The notes under the pieces are model-generated. The model did no database searches and was not told where the DNA came from. It saw only the letters and a program-made list of their open reading frames with translations. 64,000 nt of DNA from Durusdinium trenchii (taxonomy: Eukaryota > Sar > Dinophyceae > Suessiales > Symbiodiniaceae), in assembly GCA_963970005.1 (NCBI GenBank), contig CAXAMN010003558.1, positions 1,522,854 through 1,586,853 of the forward strand, read 5' to 3'. Each line of letters opens with the position of its first letter. Positions within the stretch are counted from its first letter, which is position 1. Position numbers and translations under genes: made by a program. Shown piece by piece: positions 23,489 to 36,078 of this stretch.

Positions 23489-25334
23489 GGGAGCTTCTGG
23501 TCCTTCATCATTCCCTTTTTTGGGCCCTATGGTCAATGTTTTTCTCTTCTTCCGTGTCGGGCACGGGACAAGCGCGCCCAACCCAAATCGGGTTTCACCA
23601 GTGCTGGGATCATTTGCTTAGTTTGACTTTCTATTCATGGGGCCCTGACTGATCGTGCTTGAGACATGGTTGAATGTTTGGCTTTAATAAGGATGACATC
23701 GACGACGACTTCTGGAAAGAGTTTGACATGTGAGGACTGCTGCTTCCAGGATGCATTGAGGCGTTCTGCGAAGTTTCTACAGATGCTGCAAATTGTACAT
23801 CGCCAGCCACGTGAAGGACCTGATCACTCAAACTCGCAAGATAAATCAATTCACGTTTGGCATTCAAAACCTCAGTGGCGCCATATAATTCATTGCTGCG
23901 AACACACCGGCACCACGTACTTGGTCAACAAATCCATCCTTCACAGGCCAAACATGTGAGACCAGTGGTCAGAAAAGACCGAAGAGCGAAGATCCGCGAA
24001 GAGAAAAAGGCGGAGAGAAGTCGTTGGAAGACCCATGAGCCGTCTCAGATGGGGAGTTCCAGTTGTAGGCACAGTGCAAAAGGATGGTTATTTTGTGGGT
24101 TCATGCCATTAGCTGATGAATGCCCACTCACTTTTGTCATCTTATTGCATATTGAAATACTATACTATACTTTAATACAATAGTCAAGAGTCAAGACTTT
24201 TAGTGTTTTCGGTTCTGCGTTGTGTTGGAATGATTTGGAATGTGTTTGCAGCGCGAAAACTGCTGCCACTTGTTGCTGCAATTGCCGATTAGGCAAAGGC
24301 ACCCACTTCTGTGCCTCCAAAGAATGAACACATAAAGAATAAACTTCATGATGAGAACAGTATTGAAAGCACCAACCCTTGCGAAAATTCGATTGCTGTG
24401 AGTCATTCAGGTTTCATGGAATACCATAAGGGCGATCCATCGCTATTTTCCTGTGTTTGTAATGACGACCGGACACGGACACGTCACAAGCTTGGCTCAG
24501 AGCATCGTCATGAGGTCCACGACTCACCACCGAAGACCGGCTGAAAAAACTTTGTCCGAACATCCTGGGTGTTGGTAGCTCGCAGAGTTGGCATGGCTTT
24601 AGAGAGGAACAAAAGTGGCATTGACTTAAGTCTGTCGCTGTTGCTGTCACTGGGTGAAGTGGCGCCGGTACCAACACGCCTGAAAGCCGCGGTCGGGAGG
24701 CCAAAGCCAGATATGCATAATATAGGCGGGGGAGTCATTTGGTATTTGTCCGACTAAACATCATTCCTGGAAGGAGTTGCTGGTATGTGGTAGGTTGTTT
24801 CGCTGAGCATTGGCATGTACAATTTGTCACGTCATGTTTGACACAAGAACTCCACACGTGTCGGAATCGCGAACATTGGCAGCTGCTCACTCGTGTCGGA
24901 TCGCGCGTCCGAATGGAATTGGGTGCTGCTGAACTCAGGTCTAAATGCTTCCCGAAAAGCAGGCTGGAACACACTGAGAACATAATTATATTATATGTCT
25001 TGGCGTCGGAAAGCAAATTGCTTGGGTTGGTAGTGGAGCTTGGAGGCTGTGGTCCTGGTGCAACATAATCATGCGATGACAGACATCTTTGGGGCTGATT
25101 GGGAGAAACGGAAATGGCAAAGTGCATGCAGTGCCCATGCATGCAGCATAATTTTGGTCGAACATGGTGATATTGAATGATTCATCCTTTTATGGTGTGC
25201 TGACGTGTGCTGGTTGCTAAGAGAGACCCCATTCACTGTTTTGACACTTGACTCACTTGACAAGAAACCGGCGACCGGCAGATGCTTGCAACTGTTCCAA
25301 ACTGTGGCCATTTCAGACTCAGATTTTCGTGGCC

Positions 25335-28300
25335 ATGGGCAATCAATCCAGCTGCTGTGAGGAGGAGCTTGAAGAAGTGCCCAAAGAGGTGCGGGTCGAA
25401 CTCACTGCTTTGTCGTTCGGTTTCGGCATCGGCATCACCCATCGGACCTGAAACCACATGGTCACTGGATGTCATGATGTCACTCCCTAGGGCTCCAGAT
25501 ACCTTCTGAGAATGGTGTTTGGGGTGGGTATGGGTGGGTTTAGAGGATCCAAATACCTTTTGAGGAGGCACCTGGAGCCCTAGGGACTGTCTTTCAAAGA
25601 ATAGAACCTTCGAATTTCGCGTCCGCAGCGACACGTTGCGAACGCGTTGCGACGCCAACGGGCGTGGCCAACAGTCGACGTCTGGCTGGCCAGTTCCGTG
25701 CCGAAGGTGCAAAGCCGAAGCATCGAACTCAACATCTGCCAGAAGAGCAGAACAGAAGAACCGTTTGCATCACAAGGTCGGACCTAATTCCAATTCCCAG
25801 TCCTTCCCCGACCATCATTCCAACATACTTCCGACCTCGGACTCTCCGGGGGCCCAGTGTCCAAGGACGCTGATCGGGTCTCGCCATGGAGCGAACTTGG
25901 ACGACTTGGACCCCCCAAGTTCTTCACGTCACGCGTCATGTGACCAGTGTCAGGGGAAAGAACGTGCGTGGTCGGTCACGACCGCGGAACACCTGTAATA
26001 CATCCATAATACATTCTCAACCATCACTTGTATAGTGGACGGTCTGTTTTGGAGCCTACTTCAGGAATCTGGAACATGATTGGAACATGGCTGAGCGATG
26101 GCAGACTGTACTGAACATGTTTTCAATTGTTTTCATGTCCAAATATGCACGGGGTTGATAGAACCCCCAAGCACGCTCTCACGTTTTTTCCTTGCGCACA
26201 CTGTTGGATGCTTTGGATATATAATTTGGGGTTGGTGGGGTGGGAGGTGGCAATCTGCAAACATGCGGCAATGGAATTTCTTGTATAGCTGGAACAAGAA
26301 CAAGTCCCTTTCACAAGCACCCGCTCTGCTCCAACCATCTCCAATCTATTCAACGTCTATACTGCACCACAACGTCCTGCCCGCAACGACTTAGAAACGG
26401 TATTGGTCCACGCTGAAGGGGTTCCCAACGAACAGGGTCGTCAACTCCGTCAGAAGGACGCCCCAGCACCCTCAACAGCAACGTTCTGAAACCACATCGA
26501 CGCAGCAAAAGACACCGATCGGGTCTATGGCCGATCAACCGAAGTCAGGACGACAGGACGTCAGTCATGGTTCCCTGCACACGTTCTGGTCGAAACCCGG
26601 AGTAACATGAAATTTCCAAACTATATTATATAATGTTCTTAGAGTCACATGTCGGGGTGGTGTGGCTCGTCCCATCCAGTGAGCGGATGTGACAGGGGCA
26701 CCCCGACAAAAACACCCCTATCCTCCACTGGGCGCCCCGTCTTGTGACTCCTGGTTTATAGTTCTTCCTCAAAGAGCAAACATCAAAACGTGCGCGAATT
26801 TCTATCGACACGGCACATTAGGCTAGGCTAGAAAGGGCTCTACCACGCGGTCGGAGTGTTCTTTTTCTGACCAGTTTTGAATTTGGCTGACTTGACATGG
26901 CACCAGACTTGTTGGTAGCCCAGGCTCGTTAGACATGCTTCCCCTTGTTTCAATCATCGCTCCCTCCCTCCCAGGTGATCCATCACCGCCATGACTTTGC
27001 AGAAGGCAACAGCTTCAAAACATGCCTTCCCGGTGACGCAGCCCATGAATCGGAGGAGACGGATGAATCGGCCTCCGCCAGCGCTGGCAGTCCGCGTGCG
27101 GTGGACATCAGCTTGGCTCAGTGTCGGCTGCAGCGCATGGACCATTTAGTGGTGGATCAAGAAATTCTACGAGGGATCACATTGCGAGAGTCCCCCGGCT
27201 TTTGTTGTTGATTGGATTCCACTGCGGTTCTTTGTTCAGGTGAGATAGTGTTGGTGGAGTTGTTGGTGGAATGTCTTAATTGCTATAAAGGTAGCCAAAG
27301 CATTAAGAGAACAACAACTGCTTTGCGTAGACCAAACAACAACCTGGAGTCTCATACTAGCTCACACTCAGAGTGAGTACATCTGCTATGTTCAAGGGCC
27401 CCGGTCGGGTTTGACAGCACCTTGTTTGACGAGGAAGTTCCTGACTTTGGGGCAGACACTGCGAAGTGTTGAAGGTAGGTGGTTCGCTGCATGACAAACA
27501 AGAATGCGGTTGAAGCCGTGTAGGGATACCAATTCGTATAGGCTAATGTCAAAGGCTATACTGATTGATCCCTTAGAGTGGCTAATGTCACAGTGCTCCT
27601 GTCTTCGAAGACGAGCTGGTCCTAGAAGACACAGCACACGGCCGTAGAAGACACACGCAGCAAAACACCAAGCCGTCAGGTCCCTCCAGGACGGTGGACG
27701 TCTTTGGAGGCGTTCGCCCTTGGATCTCAAAGAGCCCGAGCGGAAAGGCTTGTGGAGCAGGTGTCGTGCACGTACAGACGCGCAGAGCGTCGTCCGCGCA
27801 GACGGACGTGGCGTAGACTTTGGGACACGTGTTCCTTTTTTTGGTGTTTGTGTGTTTGGTGTTTTTTGCTTCAGTTGCGTGTATTTGTTTAGTTTCAGTT
27901 TTTTGTTTGTGTTGTTTTGTTTGGGACACGTATCTGCTGTGTGTGTTTTTTTTAAGCAAACTGGAGTGGTAGGTGGTTTAGAAGACCCATTGTTTTCCCT
28001 GTGAGGGGGTGTGATGTTCCAGGCACGCCGACTTCCTCCAACCTAAGCACCCTGGCCCCAAACCCCTGGAAAAAAATAGGCCAGAATCTAGGAGCTAGTG
28101 GTTGGGGATCACCCAAATAACCCCCCATGGAACTGCAAACTAGAGACTTTGGCATCATGACCCGAAACATGTTGATCGCTGAACATATTGCGAATGGTGC
28201 GTAGTTTTCGTGAGTGTTGGGGTGCTCGGTGTGGCGTCAACAAGGAAACACTAATATAGTAATATATAGCGATGGCCCCCAACCTAATAGCAATGGCTTC

Positions 28301-31300
28301 CAACCTAAGAGCCATCAAAATCCATCAAATTACATGTTCCTCCTTTACCTCGGGAAGCAACTGTTTCACTTTTGAAACCGCGATGGCCGGAAGAAACTCC
28401 GTTCTTCGACGCGTACGCCGCTCTGCTCGTCGGTGTGTTTTCGTTTGAGCCGGTCTGACCGGTTTGGCTCCGCACGAGGTCTCGAAATGTCGAAGGCTTT
28501 GACATTTTCCTCTCGCACACGTGGCAGACGTCAGGAATTTGGAAGGTCTTGTCTTTGACCCTTCAGTCTTCCTGGAAAGCTTGGATAGCAACATGGTTGC
28601 TTCTGGTGTGTTTGGCCATTGTCCTTTGCTTATTTGATTTCTTGCCAATGACTGAGACATGGACTCCCAACATCTTGGGCTTTAGTAGACCCTGCCCCTT
28701 GGGCGGCTGGGTCATGGTGGCCAGCTTCTTGACTCCTTTCTTGGCCATCCTCATCTCCTTGAACCTTCCGGAGTCCTTCGTGAAGTCACCGATTTGCTTT
28801 CTGGACGTGGTCAGCATTCATCAGACCGATAAGGATCTCATGGAGCGTGGCATTTACGGCTTGGGTGGATTTTTGCAAGTCTCAAAGGAGCTAAGAGCCT
28901 TGGAACATGACAACCCATTGAGACTCCAAAGAAGGTCTTCAGCGTATTGTTTTATTGAGTGAACAATTTGTTCTTGCTTTTGATCTAAGTTGTTGTGGCA
29001 GTTGCGCGGTGGTTGTTGCTGCTGCTCCCGCTTCTTTGTTTGTTTGGACGTCTGGAATTGGGGTCACTCTGGTGTGGCAGAGGCTATATGGACGCATGTG
29101 GAGGTTTTTCAAGTGTAGTACCAGTTACTTTGAAAAGGTAGCAGAGAGTGCATAGTATTTTAGTGGTTTTGATATGTATAAATCGCTGCATGCCCTCTAC
29201 TGTAGGCTGTGCCTCAGGCTGCCTCCTAACTCTGGTGTGGTAGGGAGTGAATGCTCCGCAGGTAGGGAGGCGGAGGGCGGTGGCCTTCGTGATGTCTAGG
29301 AATGCTGGCTGGATCCGCTCCCGCTTCGGTGAGATGCACCTGTCGAATCGCACAGGTCGCTGACTCTTGAGGATCTGCATGTTTTTAAACAACAAGCCAC
29401 ATAGGTGTTTGCCCAGAGGTCGCTTCTTGCGTTCCGTTCGTAGAAATGCACTTGTTCCGTTCGTAGCGATGCACTTGTTCCGTTAACGTAGCGATGCACT
29501 TAGCAGCCCTAGCATCTGAGAGTCTGAGACCATACCTGTACGCCTTGGTTTGGCCTGTACGCCGTGGTTGCAATGCCCGCTGCCCTGTTCGGCAAAGATG
29601 TGTGCTGCTCATTTGGAGTCTTTTCCGTTCGTACGTGGGAACAAGGGTACAAGATGGTACAAGTATCCTGTTGTTTTCGGGTCATGTTCCATTTTCCAAG
29701 GTACTTGGAGGGTCCAGGTACTTCCAAGATCTTCCAAGTTTCTTGTCCTGGTCGTTTGGCGTCCTTGCGCCTCCTATGCCTTTATACCGGGCCTGGCAGC
29801 GATGCCTCCGCCAGTCTTGTTGACAGCGATCTTCACCCTGGGGCGGCCGGTCATTTGCAGACTTTTATCATGCCCTTATGAGATATTGAGGGGATGGATA
29901 TACTATATGTGAACTGAGGAACTGCTGCACAGCATACAAGAGCTCTAAAGGGGGGCGTTGAGATTTCATGCTTTGCCTGCCTCTCACCCCTCTCGCTACT
30001 GTCGCGCCACCGGCTGAAAAAAACATTTCGTCCAAAGACGCGCGGCATGGTCCAAGGGCCTGGAAGAGCAACATGGTCAACCATTGCGCAGATTGTCGGG
30101 GAGAAGTGCAGGAAGGTCAAGAAAAAAAGAGAGGTGCTCATGTAGCTGCCTTGGCACCAGATTAAAGAACTTCAGCTCCAGTGCCTAACCAAGCATGTTA
30201 CTTCTTGATGGCTAGCTATGCTAGATTGCACCGGCAAGCGAAATGGGATGGTTCCCACCAGCATGGAAACGAACACGGGATGAAGGGGGATAATTGCTGC
30301 TTTGCCTGCTTTGCCTGCTTCTTGTAACTTAGTTAGTACCGTTCGTAGCGATGCCTCCGATCGCCCCGTTCATAGCGTCCGAACGCTCCATTCGTAGTAA
30401 GGCCAGTTGCGCCCCGTTCGTAGCTTCTTCTTCATGCTTTGCCTGCTTTGTTCGCTCCCAAAGGACTGCGCGTATGCGTTTCGGTGGCGAGTCCATGGTG
30501 CTTGGGACCTTGTCCCAATCACAGACTGGACGATCTTCTGTGTGTGAAGCAACAAGAGAGACAGGCCTGAGCCACGCCCACCAGATGCCTGCGTGTGGGG
30601 TCTGGGAGTGCATGGTTGTATACAACGTTGCCTTGCCCCTGCGAAGCCAAATAAGTCTTGCCGCGTCTTCGACCGCCTTTGCACCCGGCGGTCGCACGCG
30701 GTTCCCCAATGCAGACCGGAGGCGACAGAGGCCACGACCAATGCGTTCGTGTAGCGCGTCCGTTCGTGATGGCCCGTCCGAATGGTTGATCCAGCTAGCC
30801 GTGGTGTGTATTGTGACCCGTTGTGCGGATGAGGATCGTTGATCTTCAACTGTGTTTGCTAGAATGTATTTGGCAACAGCTTTCCATGTGTTTCCAGTGC
30901 GGAACAAGAAACGCGTCCTATACGGAACCTCAGCTACCAGAATCGCTTGTTTGCAAGGGTGTCGCAACTGACGTTTGTGTTGCAGATGGCTTGCTGTCAC
31001 TGTATAAAGGACTAGCGTAGGATCAGCATTGGGACCTCTAATGAATAGAATGGGCTAACGCCCAGGTGCTGCCAACCCCCTTTTGTTGGGAAAGCATTCG
31101 TTGGGCCACCGAAAGCCTACATGATGCAAGGAAAGTCAAAAAAGCGCATTCCAGTTGCCAAACCACAGCAGCAGGTCCTCACAAAGCACACTCCTTAGTT
31201 TGTTTGGGGGCAACTCAACTAGTATAGACAAAAAGGATCAACAAATCTGCACCTTTGCTTTGGTTTCCGTCGTGCCCTATTCCTTTCGATCTTCCTTGGT

Positions 31301-34300
31301 CACCATGCCAGGGTCTAACGTCGCCACGCCAAACACCTCAGTGTCGCCACACCGAAACACCCTGACCCTGGAGGTTAAAACGGGGCCGGGGCGACGGCTG
31401 ACAGGGTCTAACGTCGCCTTTGGAGCCACATAGAAAGATATACAGAGACCTGGACCACCCAATAATCTTCTCAGGTTTCTGCGGAGGATTGGGCTTCAAA
31501 ACCAGCCTGGTCAAGCTGAAGTGTTTGTGAGGTATCCAATTTGCTGCAAATTTCCCGTCCACAGGTTTCTGCAATATGTCTGCGAATTTCCGCCATAGTC
31601 CGCAAAATTCCGCCATAGACTTGTTTGTCAAATTTTGCAAGTTGCAGCGCATCCAACAGTTACTCCTTCATCAATCGTTGGAATGCCCAAAGTCGTACTG
31701 TGAGCTGTTACACGAGGTGGAAGTCAAGATCCCCAAAGAGCACACAAAGTTACATATTGCACATGACAGCTCCCAAAAGCAGGTTTTTTGACCTTACTAT
31801 GGATCTTTTTTGCATACAAAGGTTGCCCCAGTGGACCAGGCCAAAACCTCGCCCTTGCCAGGCGAAACGAAACACTCTGGCCCTGGAGGTTTCAACGGGG
31901 CAGGGGGCGACCGCTCCCAGTCTCTAACGTTGCCTTCGGAACTCCATAGAAAGTGTAGTCCAGGACAAGCCCGAGGTAGCTGCAAGAAGCAGGCTGTACG
32001 TTTCCTTGGCGTGGTCCGGAGGCTGCATGGAATAGAGGAGTCCACAGGCAATCGCTTTTCGTTGCGCTGTCCCAGGCGCCACCCGGCCTAGGAGTGGCCG
32101 GCGGATTTATATAGTTTGGTTCTGTTCAACAGGCGTTGTGCGTGACAGCACTTTTTGAATGACATCTATCGAATCACATCTATCTTTCTTCATCTTTCTT
32201 CCATGTTTTCCACTTTCTTCCCTACATCCGAGTTTGCGTGCATGAGACGGAACGCACGTTTTATAAGATCACTGAGCAGACTGGTCTGGCCAGATGGCAT
32301 TCATCAATTTCATGTCCGATCTGAGGAGTTCTGTGGAGCCAAAAATACCTCACGAGGTTGTGGTGTGTCTTTGAAGTGGCCGCTTTTCGAACAGCCAATC
32401 CGACGGGCAAGATTACGTTACACCCGGTGGATGCAGAAGTTGGCGTTCTCCTGCTCTATGCATCCTTTGTGGTCCTTACAGCCTGCACTCAAGCAGCGTT
32501 GTTTTGGGTTGAAGAGACCCATGTGCTGCACGGAGCCTCACCTACTATAGACAGTTGGGTTGAAAACATGTTTTTAGAATCTTGAGAAATACGCAATCAC
32601 CATGTGGGGACATTGTCCATGAATGTGACAGTGATGCAGTGCCTTAAAGTGGGGGGAAGCAGCAGCAGCAGCAGCAGCAGCAGCCGGACCTCGGTAGTGT
32701 CGAGGTGTGGTCCAGTAGGTAGGTTCGTCAAAGCCTGGCAAGATCCGACTGTCCAAGCTTGAACAACGCCACTATGAGGCCATCGCTCTTAGGTTGGAGG
32801 CCATTGCTATTAGGTTCCTTTTGCTATTATATAGGTTGGAGGCCTTTGCAGTTATTTTGAAATGCTTGGGGGACAAGACGCTGAAGAGGGATAGGTCAAA
32901 CCACGTGAAAAGCCTGGAGTTTTGATCCACCATATAGGGAACTACGACCTAAACCAGGTATAGGTCAACCGTATTTGTTTCACTATGTTTCACTGTTTAA
33001 CGACGAAAACCTCAGGATTCGTGCAGGCCATTGGCTTGATCCCATCCTACTTTGCGATTCACGTCATTCGGAGGCAAACGCATTTTCGACGCCAACTTCT
33101 GACGGAGCTCAGGGAATTCCATGTGGAGAAAGCGCAGTGCCGCAGTAGTTTCGACCGAGGATTTATTGAGGACTGGGGTGTGACAATGGTGTGTGTGTGT
33201 TTTTTGTTTGTGTTTTGTGTGTTTTGTGTGTTTTTTCATTTTGATCATGTTGTCGTTCCACATATTTTTGCTAAGTACTGATACTGTATGATAGTATGTG
33301 ATAGTGATAATATTTGATAATCATCGTAGAATGCAGTGGAATCACTGCTGCCTTATTCGTCATTCATGCAGAATCAATTAGGTGTTGCTGGGGCAATTTT
33401 TGACCTATACCGAACATTACCGAACTATGTATTTTTTGGGTTAGTGCAACTGCAATGTTGGATCTCGGGTTTGCTAGTTTGCTTTGAGTCACTCGATCTA
33501 CCCAAATTCAGTTGTATTCAAATGGCTAACCTCTAAGGCGTTATTCTCGAAACCTCCATTCAACCGAACATGTATTGCTTGGGTCACTCAGTATCGCTCT
33601 TTTGTGGTTTTAAACTTATATGACTTGCAATATATCGTTTGACCACAAGCAGCATTTGGGTTATATATGTGGGCTTCTCCCTTTTCAGTAGCAATTTTTG
33701 ACTGGCTATGGGTTTTGTGGGACCCAAAACACCTTGGGGAAGGGAATTTGATCGCCTGCCAGAAAGTCGGATCTTTCCTCTCCAACCAGTTCATGACCTC
33801 ACTATATAGTGATGTTCCAAATGGTTCTTTTTCGTTAGATCACATGGGGTTGCGCTCACATGCGTGAACTCCATGGGGGGGTTCACCCCCCACGAGGCTG
33901 CGATCCTTCATTGGTATGGAAGCAAAGAGAAGTTCACTGATTATGTCCGTGGACCTTTAGCTTCGGAGCTCATCCGCAACTTGACCAACCGAAGCTCTCA
34001 TTTGGGCTATGGACTCATCATCGTGACTGCTCCAGTGTCCGCAGGCTTGGAGCAATGCCTCTCTTTGTGGATGGGGCAAGCACCTCCAGAAGCCTTGGTG
34101 TCCCGCTTTCTGGGGATGGTTGTGGGCACAGACTTCTTCTTTTGCTTCTTTCTTTTAGAGTCGGTGAGTCTTCTATCCGAACGGCTGGCCAAGTGTGCAT
34201 GCTTCAGCTGCTTACATGAACAGGTTCAAACTTTTCTGATTTGGATCTACTATGGTGTGGCTTGGAACTTGGGAACCACACTTGGAACCATGGCCAGCAA

Positions 34301-34424
34301 CTACAGTATTTGGACCTCCTTGGCCTATTTTGTCACCTGCCTGCTGCTGGTGCAGGGCCTCGCGTTGATGCTGAAGCGGATGTTGCTGAGAAGTGTGCAG
34401 CCCAGCAGTGTGTACAGTGATTGA
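25335..34424 (+). CDS. Gene A: lipidated, polytopic membrane protein with a split TIR-like domain (7 exons)
   Basis: Exons read as 25335-25388, 26975-27189, 27680-27760, 28479-28894, 32326-32532, 33016-33179 and 33897-34424. They join in one frame to 554 residues plus TGA, all phases matching. The start MGNQSSCC suggests N-myristoylation at Gly2 and palmitoylation at Cys7/Cys8. Residues 124-132 (FDIFLSHTW) and 222-275 (CFLD, SIHQTD, MERGIYGLGGF, VLWSQKYLTRLWCVFEVAA) match the strand A, BB-loop and alphaC-region pattern of TIR-like domains. They are separated by hydrophobic segments at about 152-173 and 194-214. Glu272 occupies the position of the TIR catalytic glutamate. Further hydrophobic segments lie near 294-317, 326-343, 416-437, 450-472, 489-511 and 517-539. 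Introns 4 and 5 need GA donors; the others are GT-AG. TIR identity is by pattern only; NADase or signalling activity is inference. Gene B is a paralogue. Confidence 0.72.
25484..25586. repeat. Foldback inside intron 1 of gene A
   Basis: TCCCTAGGGCTCCAG at 25484-25498 is matched in inverted orientation at 25572-25586. The inner flanks (ATACCTTCTGAG and CCTTTTGAGGAGG) are related direct phrases. Confidence 0.5.
26650..26708. repeat. 10-bp inverted repeat inside intron 1 of gene A
   Basis: TGTCGGGGTG at 26650-26659 pairs with CACCCCGACA at 26699-26708. The 3' side continues into a phrase related to the first 60 bases of the window. Confidence 0.4.
28266..28314 (-). repeat. 21-bp minisatellite, reverse, about 2 units, in intron 3 of gene A
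   Basis: GCGATGGCCCCCAACCTAATA and a diverged second unit match the reverse complement of the main array. Confidence 0.7.
29431..29503. repeat. GTTCGTAGCGATGCACTT repeat, intron 4 of gene A
   Basis: Three units of CCGTTCGTAGCGATGCACTT with small changes; the same dispersed family as 30338-30425. Confidence 0.65.
30338..30425. repeat. GTTCGTAGCG repeat, intron 4 of gene A
   Basis: Four variants of CGTTCGTAGCGNNC, including CCGTTCATAGCGTCC and CATTCGTAGTAAGGCC. Confidence 0.65.
32661..32684. repeat. (GCA)n microsatellite in intron 5 of gene A
   Basis: About eight AGC/GCA trinucleotide units in a row. Confidence 0.85.
32772..32850 (+). repeat. 21-bp minisatellite, forward, 2-3 units, in intron 5 of gene A
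   Basis: GAGGCCATCGCTCTTAGGTT followed by one clear and one diverged unit of the main array family. Confidence 0.75.
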
Positions 34425-36006
34425 ATCGACATGTTGTATCCATTCACTCCTTGTCATCACATCAACAATTGTTGATGTGCTCAAGAGAAACGAAAACAAG
34501 GTCAATTTTTGTCTAGTTCTGTGGGCTGGAATGGCTTTCAACGCAGAAAGGTGTGACAGAACTCCAGCTCTTCAGAAAGCTCTTCGCCGCGGCGAGTCCA
34601 AGACTTCCGCCGTCTTCGGGGAGCATCGTCCCACCGCGCTTCGTCGACGAAAAAAGAACGGGGGCTTCGGGGCTTCGACTTGCGCCGTTGATGAGGGCCA
34701 ACAAGTGGGACGTCGAAAAATCTGTTTTTGGCCTGTCCACAGGTCAAAAATGAGTGCAAAATGCTTGATGTGGCTGTAGTATGCTGTATGTAATTCTTTT
34801 CCGTTTTTTTGTGGTTCAGAGTGGAGTCCTGAACCATTGGGATGATCGATTTTCACGGTCGACCTCAGAGCTGGTCGACCGAGCTGGTCGACCTCATCCG
34901 GTTTTCTGCTCGGAAATCTGACATCATGTGACATCTCACGAACGAGTCTCATCGTGGGATGAAAACCAGTGGTTTGGCAGCTTGAAGAGGTCTTCTAGAT
35001 CTTGTGGGTTCGAGATAGAGGTTCCATGACATTCCTCAAACAAGAACTCTTCAATGTGCACAGATATAAACATCAACCACCTATCCAACAAAAGCATCAA
35101 TTAAGCAAATATTGCATTTCTGGTGGTTGGGATCTGTTTGGATCACCATGACCACACCAGTCGCCCACCAGATCATGATCTCCACAGCGCAGCTTCCCAG
35201 GCGTCGCCCGGCTCACCGCAGGTTCGGAAGAAGGGATCCGGGGGACGTCAGGATGGTCAAAGTTTGAGGGCGCTGCTATGGCTATCCCTGTTGATATGTC
35301 CTCTTTTCAGAATGGGATGGGTAGTGGTCTAGTAGTGGTTGGGATCGGCTGGTATGAGGGGTGAGGTCTGGGTGGGTCGTCCAACTTGCTCTATCCCTTT
35401 TGTACTGCGTTTCCGTTCTGACTCTGAAGATTGACTTGGTCGGAGAAGCTGGTGGTGACTGCAAGCATAATGTAACACTATAGTTGCCGATAGTTGCAAT
35501 GATTCCTGCAGCGAAGGTGCATACTCAGAAATATGGACAACAGCAATTTTTTGGAGGAACTCAGAAGAAATCTTTGGATCTTCCACCTGAGAAAACACAC
35601 TAAGAACACGGAAGGGCCAGCTGTTGTTGCGCCTAAAACCGTTTTCCATCTGCCTTTTGGTGACGCAGGGTCACACCAAAAGGCTCCAGGAACACACCTT
35701 TCATCACCCTTGCGCGCTGTTCTTCACTGGAATAGGAGTTCTCCATCGCGCATGATGACGACGATGACGTGCCGCCATCCGCCAGCAGCCGCTGGTCCCA
35801 GAAAGCGATGCTGCCGTGGGTGTCAGGAGTTGCCGTGGGTGTCAGCCGTGGTTGTCGTGGGTCGGAGGAGGTGCCGGTATGAGGTCCCCACAGTAGATCC
35901 GTCCATATCATAATATCATTCCACAGTATTGATCATGGGATCCTGATTTGTACAGGATAGGGATCGACATGTTAGGCCTCACAGGGGTGTCATGAGGTGC
36001 CCTCAG

Positions 36007-36078
36007 GTGCCCATGTGCTTCGTCGCGAGATCGTCATGACCTTCCGGAACTCGGAAACTGAGAACTGGCTCTCCCCAG
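36007..36078 (+). CDS. Isolated exon resembling part of the A/B family
   Basis: CCTCAG|G and CCCCAG|GTGAGT give unusually clean boundaries for a 72-base exon. It encodes AHVLRREIVMTFRNSETENW and LSP. The start HVLRRE is identical to the matching region of gene B (VHVLRREVQLRR near 47369) and similar to AIHVIRRQTHFRR in gene A. No neighbouring exons of a third complete copy were found, so it may be a relic or an exon of an unrelated gene. Confidence 0.42.

Larger units (their letters stand above)
20187..25334. other. No convincing gene; minisatellite array and gap
   Basis: The segment is dominated by the 21-bp array and the 829-N gap. Outside it, coding-like fragments were noted at 20719-20826 (ending SSLACIWSQASWVDVS and a stop), 21180-21296, 23790-23890 and 24010-24110, but none has both splice boundaries and a recognisable motif. 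Confidence 0.4.
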
